This document shows, in pieces, positions 21,950-34,089 of a stretch of 64,000 nt of DNA. Origin of the DNA: Biscogniauxia marginata (Eukaryota > Ascomycota > Sordariomycetes > Xylariales > Xylariaceae); NCBI GenBank assembly GCA_022695795.1, contig MU404131.1, positions 144,398-208,397 of the forward strand. The letters run 5' to 3'. Position numbers and translations under genes: made by a program. Numbering within the stretch: position 1 is the stretch's first letter; every line of letters begins with the position of its first letter. The notes under the pieces are model-generated. The model had not been told where the DNA came from. It worked only from the letters and a program-made list of their open reading frames with translations, and made no database searches.

Positions 21950-24900
21950 TTTAACAAAATATTATAACTAACTTTTAACTCGTTTTAAATTTAATATCTT
22001 TTTTATTTCGTATTTATTAGGGTTTTCCTTAAATTTTAGTTGGTTTTTTAGCATGGCGTTATTTAATGCTGGTTTTAAAAGTGAAATATAAAATATAAAA
22101 TGTATTTTAAATCTTTTTAGTAACGTTAATTTATAATTAACTTTCGAAATAACCTTTTTAATCTTATATAGTCTTAATTTCTTAAATTTAAATTTTTTAT
22201 TAGGTCGTTTTATTTTAATTTAAAGTGTTTTTAATATTATGCCTTATCGTTAACGAAGTAAGTAAATTATGTTTTTTCTTTTAAAAATTAGTTCCTTAAT
22301 TCTTTTTTTATTATAATACTTTGTCATTTTATCTTAAATAAACTATAATTCTTTTTATAGCCGTTATTATACTACTTAGACCTTTTCGGATAGTACTTCT
22401 ACTCTTAGGGCCTTTATTTCAACTCCTGGTGCTTTTATGAGTTTAATTGGTTGTCTTTAAACTTTTACCCTTTGCTTGTACACTGCCTTGTGTAATAACA
22501 TTTTTATGTTCTCGTTAACCGAGGTATTATATGTTATTTAAGTTATTAATAGTAATTTTACTTAATTGTTTATTTCCTAGTTAATATAACTTCGTAAATA
22601 TTATTTTATTATTTAGTTTAGTTTTTTTATTTGTTTATTTATTTAAGGATAATACGTTATAAATAACTTTTATTTAACTTTTATTCGTTTTATTAAGTTT
22701 ATTTAAAACTTTAAAGTAAATAGCTTGTTTTTATTTAAAATAATGCGTTTTAGTAATTTATATTTATTAACGTATTTTCTTAAGAAATTAAAAACTAATT
22801 ATTTTGTTGTGTTTAATTCGTTGAATAATAAGAAGTAGGCATATTTCGTGAGTTTATTAACGATTACTTATACGTTATTATAAGGTACCTTTATAGTAAG
22901 ATTTTTTAACTTTAAAAGTTTCACTATAAAATCCCATATAATTATGTGTTACGCTTTGTTAGGTATTTAGGTTGGTTATAATAGTTTATATGGTTTATAT
23001 TGTGATGCTTTAACCTTATTATAGATGTTGTAATTCTTTATAATTCTTTTAATTGTTTATCGCATCCCTGGAAAGTCGAATTCTTTTTAAAGTCGTTTTA
23101 TTGTTTTGAAAATTCCTTGGTGGCTATGTAAAGGATGTTCGTGAAATTCTTTAACGAATTCGTCTTGTATTTGTTCTGGTACGTATATCTTTTCCTTATA
23201 CGAAAGAAGTTCGTTGTTAAATCTTTATTAAAACTGTAATTATTTCTCCTTTTAATTGTAATTTTCCTTGAAACGTTATTTCTAGTCTTTTATGTTGATT
23301 TATATATAAGTTAATATAATTAATTTATTATTTTGTTATTTAAATATCTAGATATCTCTTTTATTGATTTTTAATTTATAATCTCCCCTTTTATTGAAAA
23401 GGTCTATTTAAATATTTTTTTTTTGATGTGCTGGATTTTAAAATTAAATTTAAACAGGAAAATTATTTAAAGTTTATGTTTTTAATTAAGCGTTTATGTT
23501 ATTATAAATCATATAAGGTTTTTATGGTTTAAATAAATATTAATAGGTTCTTTGGTTTTATTAAGCCATGGTTTTTATTCTTTTAATGCTTTAATAACTA
23601 TTAATAATTCCTTGTTATAGATTTAATAGTTCAATTTAGTACTATATAGTGCTTTAAATAGGTATATGACTAGGTACCATTTTTTATTGTTTTCTAGTTA
23701 CTCTAGGACTGCTTTAATGGCGAAATCTAAGGCGTTTATCCTTAGTCGTTTCTTCTTATTTTTATTTGGAAGTTTATATATAACTTCACTAGTTACAACT
23801 TCTTTTAGCTGTTAAAAAGCCTGTTTAGCTTCTTTAGTGAAATAAAAAGCCTCTCTTGTTCTTGTTAAAATAGTTAGTTCTATTAATAGTTTAGCGATAC
23901 ACCTAAAGTTTTTAATAAGTTATTTAACGTAATTAACAAAGCCAAGAAATATGTGTATATTTATAACATTCTTGGGTTCTGGTTAATCCTTAATTATTAT
24001 TATTTTCCCTTTTTAAATGCGGATTTCTCCTAGACTTATTATAAATCCTAGATAATCCAGTTTTTTGACATGTCATTTATTTTTAGTTAGGTGGATAAGT
24101 AGGTTTACTTTTTTTAGGGCTTTTAATACTTGTTTTACATGTTTTTTATGTTTCTTCTCGCTTTTTAAATAAATTAATATATCGTTTAAATAAATGAATA
24201 TAAATTTATCTAGAAACTTACGGAAGATCGTTATAATTATATATTGAAATGTAACAAGTGCGTTGATAAGTCTAAATAGTATAACCTTGTATTTATAATA
24301 TTTATGTATTATTCGAAATACGGTATATTATTCGTGTTTTTTAATTATTTTAATTATATAATATCTATCGCGGAGGTTTAATGCTATAAAGATTTAGGCT
24401 TTGCTGATTTGTCTTTTTATAAGTTTTATTAGTAGTAACGAGTATTTGTTTTTTTTAGTTATTTTATTAAGGTGTCGGTAGTTAATTACTTGTCGTTATA
24501 CTAGGTTTCTTTTTTTATTAATACGTTGTTTCTTGTTTTTATTGATTTTAAGTATAATGATTACTAGGTATCTTAATAAGAACTCTAATTCTTAAATATA
24601 TCTTTTATTAAGATTCTTTTAAATTCTTTTTTATAGTGCTTTTTGTTTTTCTTGATTTATAAGATATACTAAAAATAGTTTTAATTATTTTTCTTTTTTA
24701 AAGTAAATCTAATAATCTCATTAGTTATGTTTTAGTAATTCTTTTTTTGTTTTATCTTTAAATAATTTATAAAAACGGAAATACTTACGTGATACTCTTT
24801 TCGTTAGATTTTTAAGCTTAGTTACTCGAATTATATAGGTGATATGTTTCGTTTTTGCATTCGTTTCTTTAGAGTTACTTGCGGTATTTATTTTGTAACC

Positions 24901-27815
24901 CGTAGTGGTTAACTCCTCTTGTCTTTGATTTTAATGAAGCGTGTTTATTTCGAAATTTATTCGCGGATTACTTTTTTTAAGCTAATTCATTCCTAGTATC
25001 ATGTCGTGACTTGATATGTGTGTAATATTAAAAATGATTTATTTAAGATGTCTTTAAATGGTTATTAAGAGAGGGACTATTTCTTTTAGCACTTTGCCAT
25101 TCTCGTAACTAAATATATATCCTTTAAAGTTCCGTAGTTAGTATGAATTTTATTTATATATTTATGGTATTTTGTTTTTTTGAGTTATCTTAATTAAGAT
25201 ATAGCTTTTATTTACTCCTGAATTTGTAAGGGCTTTATATTCCCTTTCATTGTACCTAACTCTGGTTATAATGGTATTATCAAGTCTCGACTAGACTTTA
25301 TATAAGGACTTATTATTTATGGCTTCTTGCTGCCTTACTGGTGAGAGCCTTTGCCGTTTTTTGGTTTTTTACTCCTTTTCTCTTTTAGGTTTCTTGTTAT
25401 AACCCGAATGTCTTTCCATTTTTAGGCCTTCATAAGAACGTGTTTTTAATAATTATTATTTAAACAGTTTTTTTAACTATTTTTTACGTAATAAGGAGTA
25501 AAAAGTCTATTTTTTATATAAAACCTTACATATTAAAACTTTAATTCCTTTTCAAGGGCCTTTTTATAACCTAAGTCTATTTTTCTATTAACTTAAAACT
25601 TTTTAAGGTTTTAAATTATCTTTAAATAAAGTGTATAATCCTTGAGTTCGTTTATTAAGGGTAATTTAATGTTTCTTTATAAGTTTATATTAATTTCTAG
25701 AAATTTACCCTTTTTTTAAGGTATACCTTAACAATTTGTTTATAGCTTAGTTTAATTATACGTATTTTTGCTTGTTGTTTTATTAAGTGCTTTCCTATTA
25801 AGCCGAATAAACTAATGTTATACTTAACGCGTTTTTCGAGCCATTATAAAAGATATAGTCTTTTTTATAATTCCTATAACTCGTTTTTAACTTCGTCTTT
25901 TTTAAAACCCGCTTCGAGTAAATCATATACGTCGCATGGTATTAAGATGTAACACATGTAACCTTTAATAATTACTTTATTGCTTCTTTTGAAACTCGGG
26001 TGAAGATAACATGCTTTAAAGTAATGTAGCCATCGTGGGACGTTATTATAAATGTATTTATTTTCTTTTATGTTATTACTTTTTAGTTTTTAAGGATAAT
26101 AACCAGCTTTATTCTTAAAATTTTTATGTACTTAATAAACGTCGTTAGTATAAAAGCTTCAATATAACGATGCGTGTTCCCTTAAGTTTTAATGAATATC
26201 GCAGTTATTATTTATGCAAAACCTTTAATTTAAGTTATTATGCTAGCTTTTTCCTTAGTAGGTTTTACACTTGTCATCGTTATAATAGCTTTAATATAGC
26301 TTATTATAGTTTAACTTAATTCTTAAGTCGTATCCTAGTTTATAATTATTATATTCGTATAGTAATTCGTTTTTGTTATATCCTTATTTAGCTTGTTTTA
26401 ATATAAAATATCCTAAGTATAAGTGGTTATTCTTTAAATAGTTTTTATAGTTAACTTAATAATATTTATAAACTTTTTTTATAAGGACTTCCTCGTTTTT
26501 CTTTGTTTTAATAGTGATAATAATAAATACTTAATTTATTTCTTTATTATTTTCGAAATAAACTCTCGTTTTAAAAGTTCTTTTCTCGGGTTAAGAAATT
26601 CCTCTTATTTTTAGTTCTTGTTTCTTAGGACTTCGGCACTCGTTTTTATAATGTCTTTTCTTTTTATAATTAAAACACTTAATGGTTAATTTGTCTCGTT
26701 TCTTTTGTTCCTTTTAAGTAGCGTTAATTTTAATGAGGTTTAATTTGGTTTTAGTGCCTTTCCTAGTTCCGGCACCGCTTTTGTGATTTCCTTTTTTTAG
26801 TTGATCGCCATTCTTTTGTTATACCGTCTTTTTCTTTTTAAGGTATTATTCGAAGTTTTTATTATTAATAGTAATTACTATTATAACGTAGTTATTAAAC
26901 TTTCCTAGGTTCTTTTCTTTATATAGATTTGTTTTATATAACTTATTTTTTATATAGTTTTTTAGTTTTTAATAAAACAAGTAATATAAGCTCTTAATAA
27001 GTAGTTATAACTAGCTTGCAAGTTTCTTAAACTTAATAGCGTAGTTTAAAGCCTTCTTGTTTTGTCGTAATTTATAAAGTCGAGCTTTAATTTGTTGTTT
27101 AAAGATTAAATTGCTAAATATAGACCTAAGTTGTTTTTTAAATTCTTTGTAATTCTTAAAAACCTTTTTTATGTTTCTTTAAGCGTTTAATCCGTTTTCT
27201 AGATGATTTTTTAACACTAGTTAAAACCAGGTTAAAGCAGTTTCGACGAGGAGCTGGGATACTATAAAAACCTTTTATTTTTTAATAATAATCGTTTCGT
27301 AATAAAACCGTAAATAGGTTTCGGCCTAAATTAAAAATCCTTTTAAATCGCTTAACCTATTATATTTACTAGGTATAATTAGTTTAAAACTCTTTATATT
27401 AAGAGTTGTTATATTATTTTCGTCGTTTAAGTTATTAAGGTTATTATCGTTTAAAAGTAGTTTTAATTATTTATTTCTAGAAAGTAAAAGTTGTTTTATT
27501 TATTTATTTTCTTTTTTAGGCGTTTTTTCCTTTTTCTCTTCTTTTTCTTTAAATGATTTTTTTTGCTGGGCTTTCGAGGTGTCCTCTTAAGACTCTTTTT
27601 TAGCTATAATTATAATTAACTCTTATATTGGTTTTTTTAAATCTTTTTATTATACCGTAAAAGAATTTAAAGCTTTTATTTAAGAGTTTATTAATTATTA
27701 TTTTTTTATTTCTTTTTTTGTTACTTTTTGGTTTTAAGGGGTATATTTATCCTGGAACGGTTCGACCGAAAGTCCTTTCTTTTAAACCAATGTTAAGCAC
27801 TAATTAAAAAGCTAT
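21950..27815 (-). pseudogene. gag-pol relic of composite gypsy (C/B part)
   Basis: Minus-strand relic parallel to 5020-10880 of copy A: integrase-like near 22750-23000, reverse transcriptase near 24150-24550, capsid-like near 27000-27300. The catalytic motif near 24185-24200 reads YLND, with the first catalytic Asp changed to Asn by G-to-A. Stops are abundant. Where C sequence ends and B sequence begins is not visible by eye; a crossover somewhere in this run is implied by the LTR subtypes. Confidence 0.65.
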
Positions 27816-27820
27816 TAAAA

Positions 27821-28235
27821 TGTAACGAACCTCCTTATATGTTTTTAGTTAACTAACTTCATAAGTAAATACATACTAGGTTTTTTTAATTTAAAGGTAA
27901 TAATGAATTAAGATTAGTTTAAATAATTTATAATGTTTTGTTTATTAAAAAGGTTTTAAGGTATTCTTATTATAATATTAAAGAGTAACTATAGTTTTAA
28001 ATTAATAACTAAAGAATTAAAATAAATAACTAAATACGTAGGAAATTTCAATTTACTTATATTTCATTTTTTATAAGGAGTTATATCTACATTCTCTCTA
28101 ATTCTCAAGAGAACAACAAAGAATCTTGGTATTCTCCCTAATTCTCAGGAGAACAACAGAGAATTCCTTCTGGAGTCATGTGACCTCAGATCACATGACC
28201 ACTTAAATTCTCTTTACCCTTGTTGGGTCGTAACA
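27821..28235 (-). repeat. Right (5') LTR of composite gypsy B
   Basis: 415 bases from TGTAACGAACCTCC to GGGTCGTAACA, then the target duplication TCATA. Its 3' half is the least mutated LTR sequence of this subtype in the window (TCATGTGACCTCAGATCACATGACC, shown here only in part by its palindromic CATGTGAC/GTCACATG character). It pairs with 17274-17688. Confidence 0.85.
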
Positions 28236-28655
28236 TCATACAAGCGAGTGGGCCATTTAATTTTCTATATAAAATCGACTTCTTTTTTTAAAAATTTATA
28301 ACTTTACGCGTAAAAATCATAAAAATCTCGGACCTTTTTTATTAATTATATAATTAAAAGGTTTAATTAAAAGTAAAATCAAAAAAATAGAAAAAAATAT
28401 ATATAAAGAAATACGTAAAAAGGTTTATATGTTTTGTTTTAATTTTAGTTTTTACGCGTTTTCTTTTTATGTCTTTTAATATTTATTTTTTCGATTTTAT
28501 TTTTAGTTAAACTTTATAATTATATAACTAATAAAAAAGGTTTAAGATTTTTACGATTTTTACGCATAAGGTTATGAATTTTTAAAAAAGTTGATTTTAT
28601 ATAGAAAATTAAGTGGTTTACTCGTTTATATAACTTGCTCGCTTATAAGACACGT

Positions 28656-29157
28656 TATAATTTAAATAATTTTAACTTTTTTAAAAAAATTTTATTAAAT
28701 TTATGATAATTATTTACGTTATTTTATATTTATTATTATTATATTAATTTTAATAATTATTTTAATTATAAATTTTATTTTATTTTAATTATATATATAT
28801 ATATATATATTTAAATATTATATTTAATAATTATATTATATATTAATTTATCTTATTTTTAATATATATTTAAGGTTTCGTAAAAAGCTTTTTAATTATC
28901 GATTTATTTATTTAAGTGCGTTTAAAAAGGTTTTTATTATTATATAAAATTAAAAACTTAGTTTTATTTAACGCGCTTTATATTACGATTATATAATAAA
29001 ATAATTATTATTTTAATAACGTAATAAAAACGAGAAAAAAATTATTTAAATTTAATATATTAATTAATCGCGTAAATATATTTTTAAATCGTTATTATAA
29101 TATAATATAAAAGATATTATAAATTTTTAATAATTTATAAAAATTAATATTTAAATA
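28656..29157. other. AT-rich sequence between MITE and TIR element
   Basis: No gene or recognisable repeat end. It contains an (AT)n run near 28790-28812 and long A/T tracts. Confidence 0.4.
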
Positions 29158-31231
29158 ATGTATCTTATAAGTAAGTAAGCTAGTTTTTATAACTTTCATA
29201 GTTTTAATTATTAAAAAATATTTACATGGCATTAAAATTAATTAATAATTATTATTATTTAAATCGTTTTTTTTAGTTTTACGTTTTAAAAATTAAATAC
29301 TTTTTTTATATTAAGTATTTAATTTTTTAACGCGTAATTTAAATTAATTAGTTTATAAATAATATATTTATTATTATTATTAAAACGCGTAAAATTATAT
29401 TTATATGTTTTTTAAAATAAAAAAATTAAAATTTATTTATTTATTTATTTTAAAACTTAATAATATTAATAAAAACTTAAATAATTTATATGGTTAAATA
29501 TAAATAGTATTATTTAAAAATAAGTTATTATAAATTAATAATATTTTATAATATTTTTTATATAATATTATAAAAACGAAATAATAATATATTTATATGA
29601 TTAATTATAAAATTAAATATTTAAAAACTTACGTTTTATAAAAAGATAATAATCGTTCGACGTATTATTAATTTAAATAATTAATTATTTTTTTGTTTAA
29701 GTTACGTTATTATAATAATAAACATTTTATTATATAAACGCGACGCAAAGCGTGTTAAAAAAAACTAAATCTTTAATTTCGTGTAATAATAAAAATCATT
29801 ATAAACGCGTTTAAATAAATAAACAATTAATTAAAAAGCTTTATATAAAAATTTAAATATATATTAAAAATGGTTTAAATTAATACGTAAAACGGTTATA
29901 AAGTATAAAATTTTAAAAGAAAATATATATAATTTTAATAAATATAAAACGATATAAATAACTTTAATAAGTTTAATAAAAAATAAAAAATAAGTTATAA
30001 TTATTTAAATTAATAATATTAATAATTTTATTATATTATTATTTATTATATTAATTAAAAAAAGTATTTAATTTTATAATATCGTAATAACTTATTATTA
30101 TTAAAAATAAAAATAAAATAATAATTAATAATTAAATAATAAATAAACTTAATATAAAATTTATAAAGCATTTCGATTTTTATATTAAAAATTAAATACG
30201 AGGTTTTAAATGTTTATTAATTTTATAAAATTTAAAAAATGTTATAAAAAACTTAATATTATTATATTTTATATATTTAATTATTCGTTATATAAGTTAT
30301 AACTTTATAATTTTATATGTTTTAATATTTTTAAAAAGGTATATAATAATTATTTAATAAAACTTAATAAAACGTTATTATTATTACGTTATAAAGAAAA
30401 ATTCGTTATTATAATAATAATTTCGAATATATAAATTAAGTTTCGCGTAATTAAATTAATTTTTTTTAATTTTAAAAAGATATTATTATATTATTTTTTA
30501 TATAAAAAACGCGTATACTTTTTTTAATCTTAATATAAATTAAGTATTTTAAAAAGTTAAAATATTTATAATAACTTATAAACTATTATTATAAATAAAA
30601 TTAAAAAAATATTAAAGAAGTTTTTTTATAAATATTATAAATATTTATAATTAATTTATAAAACCTATTTTATTATTAATATATAAAGTGGTTTTATTAT
30701 AAAATAAATTACATTTTTAATAAGTAACGTAAAACTAAAAATAAATAATTATAAATAAGAAAAACACTTAATATAAAAAATATTATAATTAATAAAAAAA
30801 GATGTCTCGAAAAAAAGTAATAATTAAATAAAAAATAATATAATATATATAATTAAACTAGTTATAATATACGTATTTATATAACGAATAAAAATACGTT
30901 TAATAATATAATAAATAAAAATATAATTAATAATATTTGTATAATAAATAAAGAAGTATTTAGTAATTTAAATTTTAAGGAGTTATAATTAATTTTATTT
31001 ATTATTAATTCTTTATTTTAATTTTAAAGGGTTTTAACTCGAAAAATATAATAAATTAATTAACTTAAATTACATGTTAAAAAACTAAATACTTAATATA
31101 AAAAAGGTATTTAGTTTTTAAAACGTAAAACTAAAAAAGACGATTTAAATAATAGTAATTATTAATTAATTTTAATATTACGTAAATGTTTTTTAATAGT
31201 TAAAATTACGAAAGTTATAAAAATTAATTTA

Positions 31232-31330
31232 NNNNNNNNNNNNNNNNNNNNNNNNNNNNNNNNNNNNNNNNNNNNNNNNNNNNNNNNNNNNNNNNNNNNN
31301 NNNNNNNNNNNNNNNNNNNNNNNNNNNNNN
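31232..31330. other. Assembly gap (99 N)
   Basis: 99 undetermined bases inside the right terminal region of the TIR element, directly left of a tandem array. The array probably extends into the gap and prevented assembly. True length unknown. Confidence 0.95.
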
Positions 31331-31450
31331 ACTCGTTTATATGGCTTACTCGTTTATATGGCTTACTCGTTTATATGGCTTACTCGTTTATATGGCTTAC
31401 TCGTTTATATGGCTTACTCGTTTATATGGCTTACTCGTTTATAAAACACG
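31331..31450. repeat. 17-bp tandem array ACTCGTTTATATGGCTT
   Basis: Six perfect units of ACTCGTTTATATGGCTT (starts 31331, 31348, 31365, 31382, 31399, 31416) and a diverging seventh that runs into the element end TTATAAAACACG. The unit is an internal repeat of the element's own terminal motif (complement AAGCCATATAAACGAGT). It is the only place where the terminal motif is amplified, and the units are identical despite the mutated surroundings. Confidence 0.95.
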
Positions 31451-31453
31451 TTA

Positions 31454-31832
31454 ACGTTATTTAAAAATAATAATAAATATATTAATTTTTAATTAAATAA
31501 TATAAATTACGCTTTAAAAAACTAAATATTTAATATAAAAAAGTATTTAGTTTTTAAAGTATAAAACTAAATAAAACAGTTTAAATAATAATAATTATTA
31601 ATTAATTTCGATATAACATATATAATTTTATTTACAAGCTTATTTAGTTTATTTGCTTATATAATATGTTATTAATATATTTTATATATTATAATTATAA
31701 AAGTTTTATTTTTATATTTTTATATTTTTGTATTTTTGTATTTTTATATTTTTATATTTATATTTTAATAATAATTATAGTTATATATTATTTAATATTA
31801 AAATAAAAATATAATAATAAAGTAATATATAT
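31454..31832. repeat. Right-end fragment of another TIR copy and A/T repeats
   Basis: 31454-31671 holds the subterminal hairpin (near 31510-31560) and ends TTATATAATATGT before TA, the degenerate end of the large TIR family, so it is probably a truncated copy. 31705-31765 is a T-rich minisatellite (TTTTTATATTTTTGTAT-like units). No gene. Confidence 0.4.
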
Positions 31833-32272
31833 TATGACGAACCTCCTTATATATTCCTAGTCAGCTGACTTTACAGGTAAGTACGTACTAGGTTTTCTTG
31901 ATTTAAAGGTAATAGTGAATTAAGATTAATTTAAGTGATTCATAATGTTTTATTCGTTAGAGAGATTTCAAGGTACTCTCACTATAGTATCAAGGAGTGA
32001 CTATAGTCTTAAATTAATAACTAAAGAACTAGAATGAATAACTAGATACAAAGGAAATTCCATCCTTTTTATATTCATTCTCCCTTGTATACGTTCTTTC
32101 CGTTTGGTATGTTGGATACCTAAAAGAATTAGACTTAATCAGATGAATACTTCTGATTAGGTTACGTGATGTTGCATCACATTACAAAGGAGAGGACCAC
32201 TGGATCATTTAGTCTTGGTCCGTGCCCGAATACCCCTGTCAGAAATTCTTCCAACACAGTTGGCTCGTAACA
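31833..32272. repeat. Solo LTR of the gypsy family
   Basis: 440 bases. It starts TATGACGAACCTCC (the TG end mutated to TA) and ends GGCTCGTAACA, flanked by TATAT on both sides (31828-31832, 32273-32277). The first ~230 bases match the LTRs of copies A-C, but the 3' half is a fourth variant. No internal sequence adjoins, so LTR-LTR recombination has removed the rest. It is less RIP-mutated than the full elements. Confidence 0.85.
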
Positions 32273-32277
32273 TATAT

Positions 32278-32991
32278 AATAATTTAATAACGCGGTTATT
32301 ATTATTTAAATAATTATAATAATATAACTACATAATTTATAAACTTTTTAAATTTATAATTAAATATTTTTATTAAAAGTTTTTTTTAAACTTCGATTAT
32401 AAAATTAAATAAAACTTTATTTTCTTTAAAAAAATGTAAAGGATATTAAAATATTACGAATTAAATAAATTTAAATTATAATATAATAATTAATAACGTT
32501 GTTTTTATAATATAAAAATAAATATTTAAAGTTTTAAATTAATATATATAATTCACGGATTTTCCTAAGTTTATAACTATTAAAGTTAAAAAATAATTAA
32601 TTTTATATAAAATTTTAATTAATTGTAAAAGATTTATATCGTGTGAACCATGAATAAATCTTGATGATATTGCACCGCGTTTAAAAACCAAACGACGAAC
32701 AAGTCCGCGAAGTTCTCACTAAAGATAGGGGCTAGATGGAATATTGATGAGTGATCACATAGTTGTTCGCTAGTTACGGTAAATTATAATAGCGATCATT
32801 TAACATTAATCTATCTCTTCAGGCCAGGCCGAGCCGAGAGTAAAGAACAACAATCTTGAAGGAATGGCTTGTATTAGTGAGTAGAGCACTCTACTAATTC
32901 GCAGCAGAAAGTAAAGGAAACGAATTCGCATCTCTAACTATTGACGAAGAAAAAGGAAAAGAAAAAGAAAACTACTGATACTAAGGCACCC
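32278..32991. other. Transition from repeat block to gene island
   Basis: AT-rich to about 32640, ordinary afterwards. No gene. It contains the 3' flank of the minus-strand pseudogene that ends at 32992 and a purine-rich AAAAAGGAAAAGAAAAAG run near 32949. Confidence 0.5.
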
Positions 32992-34089
32992 CTAGGCGTA
33001 TAATATGTCTGCACGTTCTTGTTCTGCGGGAGCTCGCAATGCGACATAATCCTCCGCGGCAGCGTCTCCCCTCTCTCCCACTTCTCTCGGGCTCCCTCTG
33101 GCATAAAAGCTACGGCCAGCAACGAACGTCTCCACCGTCAAGCCGGCGTCCGAGCCAGACGAATGGCACACATCCCGTCCCTCTCGATCGAAATGATCGA
33201 TCCCTAGCCAGTCCAAGACCTTTCCCATACCGGCGCGAGGAGACGACTGCGTCCCCAAGACTCGCTCCGTAATCGCCGTCCAGACTTGAAGATCTATCAT
33301 TGACTAGCACTTCTCCCGCCAGTGGCGCTCCAACACCCTGTCATTCTCCACCTCTAAGTGGTAATCCCACACGACCCGAACGATCTTACGCTTGGCCTTC
33401 ACGGCCGCCCCCACCGCCGTGAGGTTTTTCGTGCTAAGGCTTCCCCAAATCCCGTTGAGATGCCGCACCAGGTTTCTCTCCTCGGTCCGGTCGGACAGCC
33501 GAAAGTGAAATAGCTTAGGAGTTATCTTCTCCTGCCAGCTCCATCTCTCCGGAAGCTTCTCTCGCCTGCGCGGCCCGAAACAGTCCTTCCTCTCTTCCAC
33601 TAAGATGTTTACCGTCTTGACGAAGCATTTAATCCAGTTGCAACTAAAAGGGCCGAGGGCCATCTTCGGATACGACCCTTTGCGACCGTTTCTGTCGTGT
33701 ATGTCGCGAAGATCGAGCCAAGACAAACCGACCGACATCACCCGGCGTCTCTTAGTGACCTCTATCATCTTCGTCCGCCCTTGGGCATCTGGTGTTCGCA
33801 CGTTTCACTTCGTCGGGTGCGGATCTCCTTCGTGCTCTTCACAAAGGATGATCGGGAGGTCCTCTCACCGAACGTTAAACGGGAACCACGTGCTCAGCTC
33901 GTCGTCGGTAAAAGAACCGTGTGGCCGATTAATAATTCCCAGGACCCTGCTGATGTCCTCTTTGCTATTATAACCGTCTTGCCCGACATATCTTCGAGGC
34001 TAGTAGTCGTCTCCGGGCTTTAACGAGAAGACCGAATCGTCGACAGGGTCCTCCTTGCTCGACTCCTCATTCCACGCGAATCGGTTCAT
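32992..34089 (-). pseudogene. Unknown single-exon gene killed by four nonsense mutations
   Basis: From ATG 34089 one frame of 365 codons runs to a stop at 32992, interrupted only by in-frame stops at codons 30 (34000-34002), 75, 95 and 262 (33304-33306). Two are TAG and two TGA; all can arise by a single C-to-T or G-to-A transition (CAG or CGA, or TGG). There is no frameshift. The encoded protein is charged and rich in Arg/Lys/Trp (segments such as RTEERNLVRHLNGIWG and WDYHLEVENDRVLERHW) with no membrane segments. I do not recognise the family. It lies about 700 bases from the mutated solo LTR. Short open frames on the plus strand here are shadows. Confidence 0.65.

Larger units (their letters stand above)
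17274..28235 (-). mobile_element. Composite Ty3/gypsy insertion (copies B and C), 10.96 kb
   Basis: Outer LTRs 17274-17688 and 27821-28235 are equal in length (415 bases) and of one subtype. A perfect duplication TCATA lies outside them (17269-17273, 28236-28240). The unit is about 3.5 kb longer than copy A because it contains, left to right, converging ORF, 3' pol up to reverse transcriptase, an internal LTR of a different subtype (20717-21184), then a second converging ORF and a full pol-gag run. The simplest reading is that a second element inserted in the reverse transcriptase gene and homologous recombination then removed its other LTR with part of the host. All coding parts are heavily RIP-mutated. 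Confidence 0.75.
17247..28655. mobile_element. Foldback MITE (copy 3) split by a gypsy insertion
   Basis: The left end ACGTGTCTTATAAGCGAG at 17247 follows TA (17245-17246). The right end ...CTTATAAGACACGT stops at 28655 and is followed by TA. Between them, 17274-28235 is the composite gypsy element. Removing it and one TCATA copy joins 17247-17273 to 28241-28655 and gives a foldback of about 440 bases, matching copies 1 and 2. The gypsy therefore landed in the left arm of a MITE already present. Confidence 0.75.
29158..31451. mobile_element. Large TA-flanked inverted-repeat element, copy 2 (with gap)
   Basis: Parallel to 355-2750: left end ATGTATCTTATAAGTAAG after TA (29156-29157), right end TTATAAAACACGT at 31451, then TA (31452-31453). 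The subterminal hairpins and the palindromic TTAATTAATAATTATTATTATT segment are shared. It lacks the MITE found in copy 1. The right terminal region holds the assembly gap and a 17-base tandem array. No transposase frame survives. Confidence 0.65.

Noticed and set aside
31331..31450. CRISPR-like array
   Set aside because: Units are directly adjacent with no spacers, and the organism is a fungus; it is a plain tandem repeat of a transposon end.
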